NCBI RefSeq assembly: GCF_019968765.1
Contig: NZ_CP074151.1
Coordinates: forward strand, 24,156-88,155
Direction: 5' to 3'
Length of the DNA stretch: 64,000 nt
DNA from: Enterobacter sp. JBIWA008
GTDB taxonomy: Bacteria > Pseudomonadota > Gammaproteobacteria > Enterobacterales > Enterobacteriaceae
Both the position numbers and the translations under genes were made by a program. Shown here piece by piece: positions 23,160 through 33,900 of this stretch (its first letter is position 1; every line of letters starts with the position of its first letter). The notes under the pieces were generated by a model. That model searched no databases, was not told where the DNA came from, and worked only from the letters and a program-made list of their open reading frames with translations.

Positions 23160-23288
23160 TCAATTACGTTTGGGTTTAGTCTTAGGTTTGCGCAGCGCCT
23201 TAGCTGTTTGCTCAACGCAATATGCACCCACCAGTAGCGCCAGAATCGTCCAACCTGGATTCTTATCGAAGAACTCCCAGAAATTCAT
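23160..23288 (-). CDS. Small membrane protein (42 aa)
   Basis: MNFWEFFDKNPGWTILALLV continues GAYCVEQTAKALRKPKTKPKRN. It has one transmembrane helix and a very basic tail. The start directly abuts the stop of the 64-residue gene upstream, and tRNA-Ile follows 4 bp after its stop, so all lie in one transcript. Small proteins like this are widespread in enterobacterial phages; function unknown. Confidence 0.6.
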   Translation of the reverse strand: MNFWEFFDKNPGWTILALLVGAYCVEQTAKALRKPKTKPKRN

Positions 23289-23483
23289 CTAAACACCCAA
23301 TGCGTTAAAATTTTTCCGTGACAAGGCTGCTATGACAAACCAGATCGCAGTATTGAGCAGGTTGTAGTAGAGCAATGTCTTACCTGTGGCCATGTCAGGC
23401 TCGGCGAACAGAGCGACCATCAGGGTAATACCTATGAGAGTTATCGAACCTAGCCCGAACACCCTCAAAATAGCTCTTTGCAT
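23289..23483 (-). CDS. Small two-helix membrane protein (64 aa)
   Basis: I start this at MQRAILRVFGLGSITLIG, just inside the gap after the tRNA-like sequence. An upstream frame would read through that RNA. Two hydrophobic helices are visible: ILRVFGLGSITLIGITLMVALF and LLNTAIWFVIAAL, joined by EPDMATGKTLLYY. It is followed immediately by another small membrane protein. Inner-membrane location is likely. A role in lysis or superinfection control is possible but unsupported. Confidence 0.6.
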   Translation of the reverse strand: MQRAILRVFGLGSITLIGITLMVALFAEPDMATGKTLLYYNLLNTAIWFVIAALSRKNFNALGV

Positions 23484-23509
23484 AACCGTTCCTACATGTT
23501 TGATAGCGC

Positions 23510-23637
23510 TGTGGCGCTGGGACTCGAACCCAGATAACGTCCGGCCGGACCGCATGAGATACCCTGGGTTATGATCCTTAGGTAGCGCTCAACTCCCCCC
23601 TTCAGGAGGCGCTCTGTTCCAATTGAGCTACATCCAC
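23510..23637 (-). tRNA. tRNA-like sequence, interrupted or degenerate
   Basis: The minus strand has a good D-arm (GUGGAUGUAGCUCAAUUGG, then GAGC) and, about 90 nt later, a good T-arm (CUGGGUUCGAGUCCCAG). They are followed by CGCCACA, which pairs only through GUGG/CCAC with the 5' end. The span is 128 nt, too long for a normal or class II tRNA. It contains a 12-bp palindrome (GTCCGGCCGGAC) and no CCA. I read it as a fused or inserted tRNA remnant; a functional tRNA with an intervening sequence is less likely. Confidence 0.4.
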
Positions 23638-24770
23638 AACAGGGTGAACCATCCCCCCGGGGCTTCACTCCCCCGATAAGGTTCTCCTCGCTTAACTCCA
23701 CTCGGGCCGTAGCTCGATACGGCTTGCGTGGCTACCCGCCCCCACCAGTCGCGATGCCGGACCAGAGGCAAGAATGATTCACTCTGTTGTGTGCTGTGGC
23801 GCCAGGCGCTTATCTTCTGGTTGCTTCATAGAGCTGCAATTCACCACAACGGAAAGGACACTTACTGCGAGGCAATGCACTCCTTCAAATTGAATGCAAA
23901 GTAGACAATCCATAGCACTAAATGACCTTACCTGTTGTGTTCTAAAAAAATGCCCACCGTGGGAGATGGGCAAAGACTACACACAGCAATAATTTGTTGC
24001 GGCGGGGGTGCCTCCCCCTGCTGGTTCGGTCAGTGAACAACCACCAGCGGCCTCATAAGGAAATGGTGATATCTAATGGCAAAATGACTTCACTAATTAC
24101 CGCGTGCGCTGAGCCGCATTACCACAACATGAAAACACACTGCCCTGCAAAAACCCTGTCCCCACAGAGGTAGAAAGCAGTGCGCTTTCATGTTGAGAAT
24201 GTTTACCGGCGCTTATCCCGGCACGGCCACTCAGGCGTCTGGTCAACCTGGCCGCTGGCGTCTTTTCGAGGCTAAAGATAAAAAACCTCGCCAGTCTTGC
24301 GTCACGTTTGCACCGTGTTTTAGCCCCTTACGAGGGCCAGGCGGACGGGGTTTGAGCCTCACGGGGCATTCTATGCGCGGGATTACGTCGTCAACCGCGT
24401 TCACTGCCGTGACAGGGAGGGCTACATGCCGTTCACCTTCTCCAATTCACTCCACCAGCGTAAAGGTAATAAAACGCATCAGGAGCGGCCCGAATCGAAC
24501 TGTTTGTGGAGCTTTGCAGTTCACACAAAGAGGATGACCCGTAACAGCCCGAACCTGGCCCACAGATTTATGACTACTGCCAGACCATCCTCTTTGCGTG
24601 CTGCGGCGCTTATGGAACGGCGCATCAGTACAATTTTCTAACATTTTAATTTGTCGGTGCTGTTTGTTAGCGAAAGTAGCAAGCAAATAAGTTTAACCAC
24701 CAGCACCGACAACAGAATGGATTGTATGTAAGCTAAGCTACCTAATCAACCCTTGTGCGTAAATAAATTA
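23638..24770. other. Structured non-coding region
   Basis: About 1.1 kb holds no gene I trust; frames at 23779-23973 (-) and 24190-24537 (+) lack support. It is rich in RNA-like structure. There is an 18-bp imperfect inverted repeat (24125-24142 with 24177-24194) and a CACACAAAGAGGATG/CATCCTCTTTGCGTG pair (24521-24602). On the minus strand, a GCCCATCTCCC-type hairpin with a T7 tail (about 23946-23970) would terminate a leftward transcript. Two ATTTTCTAAC motifs (24633, 24773) lie at its right end. A leftward non-coding RNA is the simplest reading. Confidence 0.45.
23946..23970 (-). terminator. Rho-independent terminator of leftward transcript
   Basis: On the minus strand, TGCCCATCTCCCACGGTGGGCA is followed by seven T residues. 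No convincing gene lies directly upstream of it, which suggests that it ends a non-coding RNA from the 24.0-24.7 kb region. Confidence 0.65.
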
Positions 24771-26027
24771 TCATTTTCTAACAGTGTTGAACTTAGGAGC
24801 CTTCTTCGTTTTGGCTTCAACGTATAATTGCTCCACCCCACCGTTAGCGCTATCCCACTGATCCGCCCAAACGCGGCAAGCATTAATAACTTCGTTACGC
24901 TGCTCCCCCTGCATAAACGGGATGTGTTCGTGGAAAGCAGACGGGATACAAGCGACGCTATGTACTGTGTCAAATTTTGAATTTCTGATAGCAGCCAAAG
25001 TCTCAGGACGCATCTTAAGCTCGTCCACTGAAGCTGATTTAGAGGCAACGATACGTGAATGCAGCTTTGGAAACGCATCTTTGAGATAGGTCATTATCTT
25101 ATCGGCCAAGCATTCGTCTATCTCGTTGTTCCACTCTTCAGCAAAACCATCCATTCGAACATAAATCGGCACTCCCCAGATGGAAGGCAGGACATCCATT
25201 GAAAGAAGAACGGTAGTGCGAATCTGATAATGGATATTGGCCATTGTCAGGATTTCGGTTTTAAGTGCGCTGGTGGCCGTCAATCCGTATGGATGGGTAT
25301 GAATGTAACCAACTGCATCATGGCCATTAAAAATCATTGAGAACGATTCAGGAGTCGTACCAAATCCAGCGGCCACATTTAACTCTTCCCCGAACTGATG
25401 GCATTGTGCGCGCAGCTCTTCGACTTTGGTTTCGGCTAGGGTTAACCGCTTATTCGCCTGTGTTAAGTTCGCTGTTTGTTTTATGAATTTCTGGTTTAGC
25501 TGAGTATTCGCTTCTCTTAGCTCGCGGCGCTCTCTTTTGAGGCTCCGATTGTCCTTTTCGAGAGAATCGATCCGCTCAGTGAGAGTTGTCGGATAAGCTT
25601 TCTTGTACTGCTTAAGCTCTGTTTCAGTTGCTACGGATCGAGCCTTCAGCTGGTCGAGCTTAAGTGCTACCTGCTCAAGGGTGTCAGTATTTATCTTGCG
25701 GAGGTCAAGAATAGATTGTTCGAGAGTGTCGATGTCTACCGGCGCGTTAAGGACCAAGGAAAGCGTATTCATCGCCTGGCGGGTTTTTTCATGGAAAGCT
25801 TCAAAACGATCCGCAAGGGCGTTGTAATCCTCAGCCTCTGCGTTCAGCCTTTCATCGAAACGCTCTAACAGGCTATCAATGGTCATTAAAGCTGTATCAA
25901 ACAGTCGGGAAGTCAGATCATCACCAGTAGTCCTTTTCTGGATAAGGACGATCTGGCTACGCATTGATTCAATTTCAGCAATGAGTAAGTCTTCTTTAGT
26001 GGTTTGCGCTGCACTTGGTTGTAACAT
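24771..26027 (-). CDS. Coiled-coil protein with unknown C-terminal domain
   Basis: This 418-residue protein is largely alpha-helical for the first 215 residues, with long heptad stretches (LERFDERLNAEAEDYNALADRFEAFHEKTRQ and the later LEKDNRSLKRERRELREANTQL). The globular C-terminal half contains NGHDAVGYIHTHPYGLTATSALKTEI; its HTHP is reminiscent of a JAMM/MPN metalloprotease strand, but the other metal residues are not obvious. Paired ATTTTCTAAC-type motifs lie 20-46 bp upstream, and a copy overlaps its stop codon. It is a structural or regulatory protein of unknown function. Confidence 0.6.
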   Translation of the reverse strand: MLQPSAAQTTKEDLLIAEIESMRSQIVLIQKRTTGDDLTSRLFDTALMTIDSLLERFDERLNAEAEDYNALADRFEAFHEKTRQAMNTLSLVLNAPVDIDTLEQSILDLRKINTDTLEQVALKLDQLKARSVATETELKQYKKAYPTTLTERIDSLEKDNRSLKRERRELREANTQLNQKFIKQTANLTQANKRLTLAETKVEELRAQCHQFGEELNVAAGFGTTPESFSMIFNGHDAVGYIHTHPYGLTATSALKTEILTMANIHYQIRTTVLLSMDVLPSIWGVPIYVRMDGFAEEWNNEIDECLADKIMTYLKDAFPKLHSRIVASKSASVDELKMRPETLAAIRNSKFDTVHSVACIPSAFHEHIPFMQGEQRNEVINACRVWADQWDSANGGVEQLYVEAKTKKAPKFNTVRK

Positions 26028-26046
26028 TTCACCGTTCCTAAGTTTT

Positions 26047-26073
26047 ATTTTCTAACGAATTATATTAGAAATT
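26047..26073. promoter_or_regulatory. Inverted pair of the recurrent ATTTTCTAAC motif
   Basis: ATTTTCTAAC (26047-26056) faces ATTAGAAATT (26064-26073), forming an imperfect inverted repeat upstream of the 418-residue gene. This is the clearest two-half-site version of a 10-mer found at many intergenic positions in the window, consistent with a dimeric phage regulator. Confidence 0.5.
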
Positions 26074-26105
26074 AACCATTAGTAAATAGCGAATTTTAAC
26101 CAAAA

Positions 26106-26127
26106 AGAAACCGCCATTTGGCGGTTA
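26106..26127 (-). terminator. Terminator after the 26131 gene
   Basis: On the minus strand, AACCGCCAAATGGCGGTT is followed by TCTTTTT, just past the stop of the 100-residue membrane-protein gene. Confidence 0.75.
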
Positions 26128-26130
26128 TGT

Positions 26131-26433
26131 TCAGAAGAAGCGCGCTAGGACAGCGGCGAGTGCCACTATCAGAAATGGCGTGAGCGCATACGTCGCGTAT
26201 TTTGCAATCCGAACCTTCGAAATGGGCTTAACCCCTTCGGCATACTCTTTATCAGTCATCTTGCCCAGCCAACAGGCCGCAAGTAGCGCTGCGTTCTCAC
26301 TCATACCGAGTGCCATTTGTCCTTCTCGCAGCATTTTGTCCGTAATAACCTTAGTTGGCGTTTTCATTGTAGTGCTTTGCACACGGCCGCCGTCATCAGC
26401 GAACGACAATGAGCAATAATATAATCGCGTCAT
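26131..26433 (-). CDS. Small C-tail-anchored membrane protein
   Basis: The ATG overlaps the preceding stop (ATGA), giving 100 residues (MTRLYYCSLSFADDGGRVQS...). The C-terminus is one transmembrane helix, YATYALTPFLIVALAAVLARFF. The soluble part has a cysteine-containing helix (NAALLAACWLGKMTDKEYAEG). It is the last gene of a three-gene operon with the VRR-NUC nuclease and the 63-residue protein. No family is recognised. Confidence 0.6.
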   Translation of the reverse strand: MTRLYYCSLSFADDGGRVQSTTMKTPTKVITDKMLREGQMALGMSENAALLAACWLGKMTDKEYAEGVKPISKVRIAKYATYALTPFLIVALAAVLARFF

Positions 26434-26621
26434 GATATAGCCTCCCAATCCCCAGCGGCGTATTCAGCTGGATGGATAAACTCATGCTCACCGGTGATCG
26501 GGCATCGAACATCCGGCGTGCCATTTTTCAACTTAAAGATCTCAATAAAACGAGCACCTACCCAATTCTCACGACGAGCGAGAATGACAGCACCAACAGG
26601 TAAAACATCCATGATATTCAT
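26430..26621 (-). CDS. Small hypothetical protein (63 aa)
   Basis: I use MNIMDVLPVGAVILARREN as the start, since longer frames begin inside the nuclease gene; MDVLP nine bases later is an alternative. The content is beta-rich (GARFIEIFKLKNGTPDVRCPITGE...GDWEAIS), and the final DWEA resembles other small phage proteins. It is coupled to the following membrane protein by ATGA. Confidence 0.5.
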   Translation of the reverse strand: MNIMDVLPVGAVILARRENWVGARFIEIFKLKNGTPDVRCPITGEHEFIHPAEYAAGDWEAIS

Positions 26622-26634
26622 CAAATACAAAGCC

Positions 26635-27114
26635 CTAACCCCACTCATCAAGACTGACATATTCTTTAATCGCCTCTATAGCCTCTTCAGGACTACGGGC
26701 TTCAAAACAGTAATATCCGGCATCAGAAAGACGCGACATCCAATCAATCTGCTCTGTCGTCAACCGATTAAAACAATGTTTCATTTCAATTCGCATACCG
26801 TGATAGCCCCCGCGAGCAAGATCTATGCTAAGGTCCGGATAGCCCTTCTTCTGGCCCTCGGCAACCATCTTAATCGCGGTAATTTTGCTTCTTAACCCAC
26901 CATTGGGGGTTGCATGGGTATAGCGGTAAACATCTTTCATGTTGCGTTCCAGCCAATCCAAAACGCGTACTTGATCGTAATGTTCACCGTTGCCCTTAAT
27001 CAGGTCTGGATTCTTTTCCAGTAAACGCAGAGCGATGGCATGAGGGGAAAGAAATTCACGCTCTTCCAGGCGCTTTAGTGCTTTGGACCTCGCTGGTCGC
27101 CGCTTCCCTACCAT
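26635..27114 (-). CDS. VRR-NUC domain nuclease
   Basis: This 159-residue protein shows the VRR-NUC fold of the PD-(D/E)XK superfamily: HATPNGGLRSKITAIKMVAEGQKKGYPDLSID (GxPDL motif), then GMRIEMKHC (ExK), then TTEQIDWMSRLSDAGYYCFEARSPEEAIEAI. Phage VRR-NUC proteins cut branched DNA such as Holliday junctions or replication intermediates. The family is clear; the role in resolving DNA before packaging is inferred. It heads the small operon to 26131. Confidence 0.85.
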   Translation of the reverse strand: MVGKRRPARSKALKRLEEREFLSPHAIALRLLEKNPDLIKGNGEHYDQVRVLDWLERNMKDVYRYTHATPNGGLRSKITAIKMVAEGQKKGYPDLSIDLARGGYHGMRIEMKHCFNRLTTEQIDWMSRLSDAGYYCFEARSPEEAIEAIKEYVSLDEWG

Positions 27115-27240
27115 CGCTCACCTGAAGCCTTTGAAAATTTCATTTAAGATGCTACTTCACATTAAACGTATTATCTTTGCGCTGTAACAATTGGCGATAT
27201 TTAGAACTACTCTCGGCAATAAATTCAATATATTAGACCA

Positions 27241-27501
27241 CTAAACTTCCGTAATAGTCTTTTCAATACGTTCGATGGTTAAATCAACAGCCACTCGCCA
27301 GCCAGCCTGATCCAGGTCATTAACCTTTGCGACCAACTTCTCCTCAGTGTGAGGAAAGAAGACCCATCCCCATTTTTTTGGCTGCATTTTATTAGTAAGG
27401 GTGAATACCTTGTGATAGCGCTTAAATTCCAGGTTGTAGCCCTTGCTCTCAGCGTAAGCTTTTACATCTTCAATCGTAAATGCACGATTTTTATACATCA
27501 C
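27241..27501 (-). CDS. Small protein in the lxc position
   Basis: This 86-residue protein begins MMYKNRAFTIEDVKAYAESKGYNLEF, with a short DNA-binding-like helix pair and aromatic strands (KKWGWVFFPHTEE). It follows the 145-residue gene with an overlapping start, and both follow darB. In P1, ulx and lxc occupy these places downstream of darB. Lxc is a small co-repressor that strengthens C1 binding. Assignment here is by position and size only. Confidence 0.5.
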   Translation of the reverse strand: MMYKNRAFTIEDVKAYAESKGYNLEFKRYHKVFTLTNKMQPKKWGWVFFPHTEEKLVAKVNDLDQAGWRVAVDLTIERIEKTITEV

Positions 27502-27935
27502 GCCCCCATTAACTTGAACTTTTCTAATGACTCATCGTATGAAGTGTAAATATATGGCTCAGTGTCGTTAGCATAACTGGCAGTTTCTAACATGTGAACT
27601 GGATTGTTCACCGAGTTAGATGCAAAACGTTCATCTGCATAGAGTTGTGCCGCCAAAATGGTTAGCGCCGGTCGGCTCATTTGGTAAATCTGAGCTACAT
27701 CACTATCAACGATTTGCCCTAAATCAGTGAGCCCGCGAGTTAATAGCATTGTTTTGAGAGCTGGCCACCACGGGCCATATAGGTGGTAAAGCCCCGCATT
27801 GGTAGATATACGCTTAAACATGTTTTCTAAGTACAGCGTAACGAACTCCTCTTCTTTACGATCCACCAGCGCCTGCGGCAGGATTTCTTCAAGGTAGGCT
27901 TCAGTTGGTTTAACAGTGTCAATCAGTGTGGTCAT
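27498..27935 (-). CDS. Hypothetical protein in the ulx position
   Basis: This 145-residue protein is mainly helical (PTEAYLEEILPQALVDRKEEEFVTLYLENMFKRI) with no signal or membrane segment. It is preceded by a GGCCCC/GGGGCC hairpin just after darB and overlaps the 86-residue gene by four bases. Placement matches P1 ulx; the function of that gene is unknown. The sequence relationship was not tested. Confidence 0.5.
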   Translation of the reverse strand: MTTLIDTVKPTEAYLEEILPQALVDRKEEEFVTLYLENMFKRISTNAGLYHLYGPWWPALKTMLLTRGLTDLGQIVDSDVAQIYQMSRPALTILAAQLYADERFASNSVNNPVHMLETASYANDTEPYIYTSYDESLEKFKLMGA

Positions 27936-27969
27936 TCTTTTATCGGCCCCTCGCGGGGCCGCTCCATAA

Positions 27970-30900
27970 TTAAGCTGCTTCAGCTATGATTTTGCGCACT
28001 TCGTCAATTGAATAGCGAGTCGAAACCATCCATGCCGGACGATCTAAATCGATGTCAGCTACTGGGTTAACCTCAAAGTTCCAAAACTTCCCACCAATTC
28101 CTTTGATGGCATCCTTCGCTTTGCGGATTGTTGAGGAACCAGGAACGTCAGCAATAAGGTAAACCGCTCCAGCGTCCTCGCTTACACTCCACCAGCGGCC
28201 ACGAACTCGGGCCCGCCCACGGATAGGGTTTTCATTTACGGTGATTGTAAAGTCCGCTTCTGCAGCTGCATCAGCTGTGTCTGACGCATCGATAGCTTGC
28301 TGTTCGCGAGCCGATTCCTGAGCCTCTAAAACTGCCCTTATCTCGCCCTCGTTGGCACCGCCATTTTTTAGGGATACGTAATCCTCCCAACTGGCCCCCT
28401 GCAGTGTTGCAGGAAGATCATTTACGTACTCACCAGCTTTAAGGCGTTTGGCGTGACCTATCGCCATGCCAACAAGTCGGTTGACAGCAACTGAATCAGC
28501 AAAATCATCAGCAGTTATGTATTTCTCCTCAAACGCATGGACCAGCGCGCCGATCTTAATCCATACGGTAGCCGGTGATTCCAGTGGGTTATCAGCATTG
28601 GTGACAGTGCTTTGGGCACCATGAACCTCTTGCTTAGCCGCACTATCGAGTTGAGCCCAGGCCTCCGAATCACTAAGGGCTAGGTATTGCTGATATAGTG
28701 CGTTTCGCCACTCCACCAGCCCTAATTTCGTTTGCTGAATTTTGCGGGTTATGCGGGAATCCCTTACCTGCTCAAACATCCGATCAATGTCGAACGAGTT
28801 ACTGAAGTCCTTCATTTGTGCGCGGAACTGCCGATTTGTGATAATCCCTTTCCAGAATGCTTCCAGGCCTTCTCCGGAAGGTTTGCGGAACAGGCTGCGC
28901 AGGTCTTCAATTGTGACACTGTTCAGGCTTCGGCCATCGAGCTCGCGCGAAGCCATCCAAGAATCAAAGATCGACGTAACATCATCCATGCTGGCCTGAT
29001 TGCCATAAGGCTCCATCGCGCGGTCGTATTGCATGCCGAACAATGCTCGAAGGAAACCTTCAATTTCATTTGCCTGAAACGCGTCATCTCCACTCTGGTG
29101 CTGAGTAATTTCACGTTTGAGAGCTTCGTCATTGACGTTAGGGTAGATCCACTGTTCGGCCTCAATAGCATCCTCATCCTTGCGACGGCGGCCAGAGTTG
29201 CTGAATTTACCATCAGGGATATACGCGATTGCTAACGCCCCGCTCTTCTCCCGGAATGGCCAGTAGTGAATTTTCTCTGGACCACTCCAGCCCCCTCGGC
29301 TCGGCCCTGTTACCGTCATGACATCGTTGCGGATCGCATCATAGAACTGGTCGACATTGAGAGTGGCAGATAGGTGCTGGCTCTCTACACCGCTTGCAGC
29401 TCTTTCGCGTGATTCTGCTACTCCTTCTTCGAAGGTCACTGGCTCTAGAACTGAGCTAAACAGCAGTTTCACAGTAGAGCCCGGGGAGCGCGACGAGTAG
29501 GTGTCCTTATCCAACCACGCAATACGGCACTGGTACTCTTCTGACTCAGCCTCTATAGCAGTGATACGCACAATAGCCGTCAGGTCGCGGGATTCATCAA
29601 TAACTGCGCGGTAATAACTACCCTTATGCAAAAGCACGTTTTTAGCCGTTCGTACATAATCATGCGGGTTTTGAACCACATCGATATCGATATCCAACAC
29701 ACCGAATTTTATCGCTCGCTCAATATCACCACGGGACCGCTTCATCGTGGTATCCGCATCTTTTGCCCGAGATATAGCAAAACGCAACTCACGAACCCTT
29801 TTTTTCTGGTCGCGGAGAACATCGACAGTAGACTTTTGCCCGTTGCGATTAGTCCCAGAAGCAATCAAACGATCAAGTGATAGCTGAGTCTTTTCTACCC
29901 TTTCTTGTAGACTGACCAGCTCCGCTTCCATCTGTGAGACATCTTTACCGGCGGCGTTGGCCGCTTTTAGATAGGAGTCGAGCGCGTTATTAGCCTCTCG
30001 GACGGCTTTAGCTTTAATGCGGTCATCGCGCTCGCGGGCCTGGCGCTCCATAATGGCTCGGCGCTCATCCGGGTTTGCGGCCAGCATTACCGCTCGCTCA
30101 TCGGCATCATCTGCATCTCCGTTCGTCACTTCGGACAGATCAGACGTCATTACCATCTTGATCCAGTCTTTCTTGCGCTTGAGCGTATCAAGGCGGAAAT
30201 CATCGAAGGTACCTTTCCCGCAATAGTAGTGGACGTTAACCTTCTCCTGAGGCGAACCAACACGAGCACCTCGACCATTACGCTGATCAATACTGGCTGG
30301 CGTCCATGGAAGCGTCAGATGATGAATGTCCGTTGTGCCTATATGCAGATTTATTCCGACTTCAGCCTTTTTATTGCAGATAATGATCCGGGTGCGTCCC
30401 TCGTTATAATCCGCAGCTATCCCTTCCATCCCTTCAAGGCCAGCATCATTTTTTGCGGATACGTAATCTTCGTACAGTGCTAATTTGCTGTAATACGACT
30501 CCCAGGCTCCGTCTTTATATTCACCGTCTTTGTTGGCCGTCGGTTCGCTCGGGCGCTTTACCTTTTTCAGCTTCACTCCACCGGCTTGGCTAACGGTCGT
30601 CGCGTTGATAATGCCAATTTCAGCTTCCGGCAGCTGCAGCGCGCCAGCAATGATTCTGCGTAGCTTCTGGTGCTGGGCTTTTTCATCGATAAACACGATC
30701 TGTTTACCACGCGTTAGCCCCTCCCGGAGGTTCTCAATCAGAGCGGCATATTTTGGCGGAACCGGGTGGGATACCAGCTGCATAGAGATGCCCGCAGCGG
30801 CGATAGCCTTCAGAATATCCGACTCAAGTGAGATGCTGGCACGCAGTTCAACGTGATTAGGGTAAGTAGTTACAGCGGTTTTAACCACCTTGCTGGTGCG

Positions 30901-33900
30901 GGTGCTGACCAGGCCACCAACCTCATCTTCTTCAGCCTCTTCAGCGTCATCAGCCTCTTTGCCACCAGCTACAGCAGGGAGTGAAGCTGCAATTGAATTA
31001 ACAGCCCCCTCATTATCCAGCGGAAACTGGAACGTAATGGCACCGGCGTATAGGTCCGGATCAATGGCGACCTTATCCATATCCCTTATGATCGAGAATA
31101 TAAAATCGTCCGGCTTCTCATTCGGCCCCTTGATGCGCATCATTTGGGTTGTCGTGCCGTCCGCAGCTGTGACATCTATCGTTTCTGTTTGGCTACTGAG
31201 TTCCTGAGCACGCTTACGCAGTTCCTCATAAGCTTCCTGCTGAGCCTGCGTCATAGGGATCTGAATCGTGCGCTCTTCTATATCCGGTATTTTTACCGTA
31301 GCACCAACATCTGCAGCTGTTTTAAGCGTGGTCCATCTGTGGAAAATACCGCGCAAGCCATCAAGGTTCTGGAAACCTACCAGCCCCTGCTTCTCTTCAA
31401 CTTCACCAGAGATTTTTTGTACCTGAACCGTCTCAGTCTTACCGAACACACGTACAAAGTCATCCGGGGTAATGATCCCCATTTTCAGCCAATCGGCCTG
31501 TGGAATGACGGTCGACAACATGTTGAAAGCATCGATAGGGCTATTAACCAGGGGAGTGGCGGTAAGCATCACAACACCACGCCCGTTGTTTCGATCCATC
31601 ATGTACGCAGCTTTAACGGCCATATCGCGGGCCATTTTGGAAACAGCTGGACTTGGTAAGTATGCAAGCTGGCCTGCTTCGCGCCCTGCACCAAAGGAAT
31701 TGCGGTAATTGTGGCCCTCATCAGCGATTACGCTGTCGAAGTTCATATCTTCAAAATATGGAACGTTTTGCTTTTTGGTCGTGCCGGTATCAGCTGCACA
31801 GTCCTTGATTTTATTCTTCTTTTGCGCGTCACGGTGCTTGCCAGAAGCAAGATCTAAACGCCCCATCTCAGCGGCATTAAAAACGGCCTGCTGCGAGTTT
31901 TTTTCTATGGTGTCATCACGTAACGGAATTGAGGCAAATTGCTCTTTAGTCATCACAACCATTCGCAAGTTGGAGGACGGGATGATGTTGAGTCGCTGTG
32001 CGATAGTGGTGCTGCTTGACTCTTTGACGACGTTGCGGAACAGCTGCTGGCCTTTGCTATTTACTTTAGGCTGACCATCTTCATCGAGCACCGGCGCAGT
32101 AAGTGCTTTACCATCACCATCCAACACCTCATCCAAACCGACGAACATCATGCCGTTAAAGGCTTCAGCACTGTAGAAGCTGCGCGCTTCGTGGTACCAG
32201 TTTTGATAAACAGCCTTAGGTACTACAATGCAGGTTCGTTTGGTGCGGCCCGTCTCGAAGTTATATGCTTCCAACGCTAGCGCTGTCGTTGTTTTACCCA
32301 GCCCGGTACCGAACCCCATGATCCCACGCCCATCTTCAGAAAGGCGGCGTACCTCCTCGTTCTGATACGTCAGTGGCAGCCTTTCACCGCTAATGCCTTC
32401 CAGACCCAAAGGCGCGCTGGAATGCGCAAACGGAATATAACCATTGAAGGCATTGTTATAATCGCGAGCTATCTCATCAGCTTGCGGGTGGGTGCGTAAC
32501 CAGTCATTAAAAGAGGTTTCCAGTTGGCCGATTTTATCGAGGTATTCATTGGCGTTCTGGCCACGTGGTTTGACGCCGTTCAGATAGTTTTCGAGTTGGT
32601 TCAGGAATCCGTCTTTGTTGTTAGCCTTTTTGAACTCGTTACCTGACCGGCCTGTAACGGTACGCATCTGATAGCCGGTAAATACTCCGTCTTTTCCTTC
32701 GTAGTCATCCGGCGATATCAGAATTCCGTCTTCAACTTCGAGATCTGAGGATGTGTATTTAAACTCGTCGTAACCCTGTGTCGCGAGGAATTCTTTAATC
32801 AGACGGCGATCCAGCCAGCGCGCGTTAAGATTTACAGTCACCTTATTTAACGGTGTAAATTCACGCTTTTCTTCGATCAAAGCTAATTGACGTTCGAAGT
32901 TGGCTTTTTGCTCGCCAGTGGCACTGTCACGCCAAGCAATAAGCGCGGCGACCTTGGTAGTGATATCGCCGCTGGTGGCGCGCCCGATAGGAAGTAAGCA
33001 ACCATACCCATCGAGAGCAATATCGGGGAATCTCGCCAAATACTCCAGCGCGTCCTCGTCTGAAGCAGGTAATACACCGGCGAAGACTTCGCGGAAGTGC
33101 TCAAGGGTGATCGGCATGAGTGCCACATCACTGAATAAATGCGCTACGACCTGTTCTGGCTTGGTGAAATCGATACCCGCAGCGCCTTCGGTAACATCAA
33201 GGCGGCCTGCCAGGAGATCAGAGTTCGTACCGTCTTTCTTGACGTTCCCCGCGAAGGTCATCCAGTTTTTTGCTCCGGCATCGGTAATGTCATCTAATTT
33301 CACCGCATGTGGAGGGCCATACTTCGCAACTTCATCGGCAGTCAGCCGGGCCGCATCGGCTAATTCCTCATCACTGCTCACGCCCAAATTGCGCAGATCA
33401 AGCGCCCGGTTTATTAACTGGCCAATCAGAGCGCCTCGCATAATTCGCTCACGATCACCTTCTCGTTGCTTCTTGGCAAAGCGAATCATCGCGCTAACGT
33501 CATCATCAATAGCACGCGGATAATCTGCTGCGACGGCAGAGATTTGCGCCCAAGACAGCGACAAGATACCCTTCGCTGATTTGAAGGCGGTCTGCAGATC
33601 ACCAAAACTGCCAGCACCGTACATTTGTGCGTCCAGGCGGGAATTGCTCGTGGTGGAATCTTTATGCCAGTGGATACCGTCAAATTCATGCCAGACGTCT
33701 CCGACTAGGCGCTTATCACCGGGCTTTGCTCCTTGCCAAGCAAGAGTTACTACCCCCAGTGAATCCCAGTCGATACGGCTATCAAAACGGCGGGACAACG
33801 CAGTTTTCATCGACTCGTTTGATACCCTGCCGTCCTTCTTGACCACCAGCGTATTACGGAAGCTGGCGCGATCCATATCGCCATAAACAAATCGGCTACC

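Noticed and set aside
23779..23973. 64-codon minus-strand frame after the terminator
   Set aside because: The frame begins inside the terminator hairpin. An internal GTG near AAGGAG could encode a short peptide, but I see no family and no second support.
24190..24537. 115-codon plus-strand frame in the structured non-coding region
   Set aside because: It is Arg/Ser/Pro-rich with no ribosome site and runs through inverted repeats; it resembles translated non-coding DNA.
32900..33523. Plus-strand open frame opposite darB
   Set aside because: It is a shadow of darB in another frame; low-complexity Ser/Ala/Arg composition, no ribosome site, no neighbours in operon.
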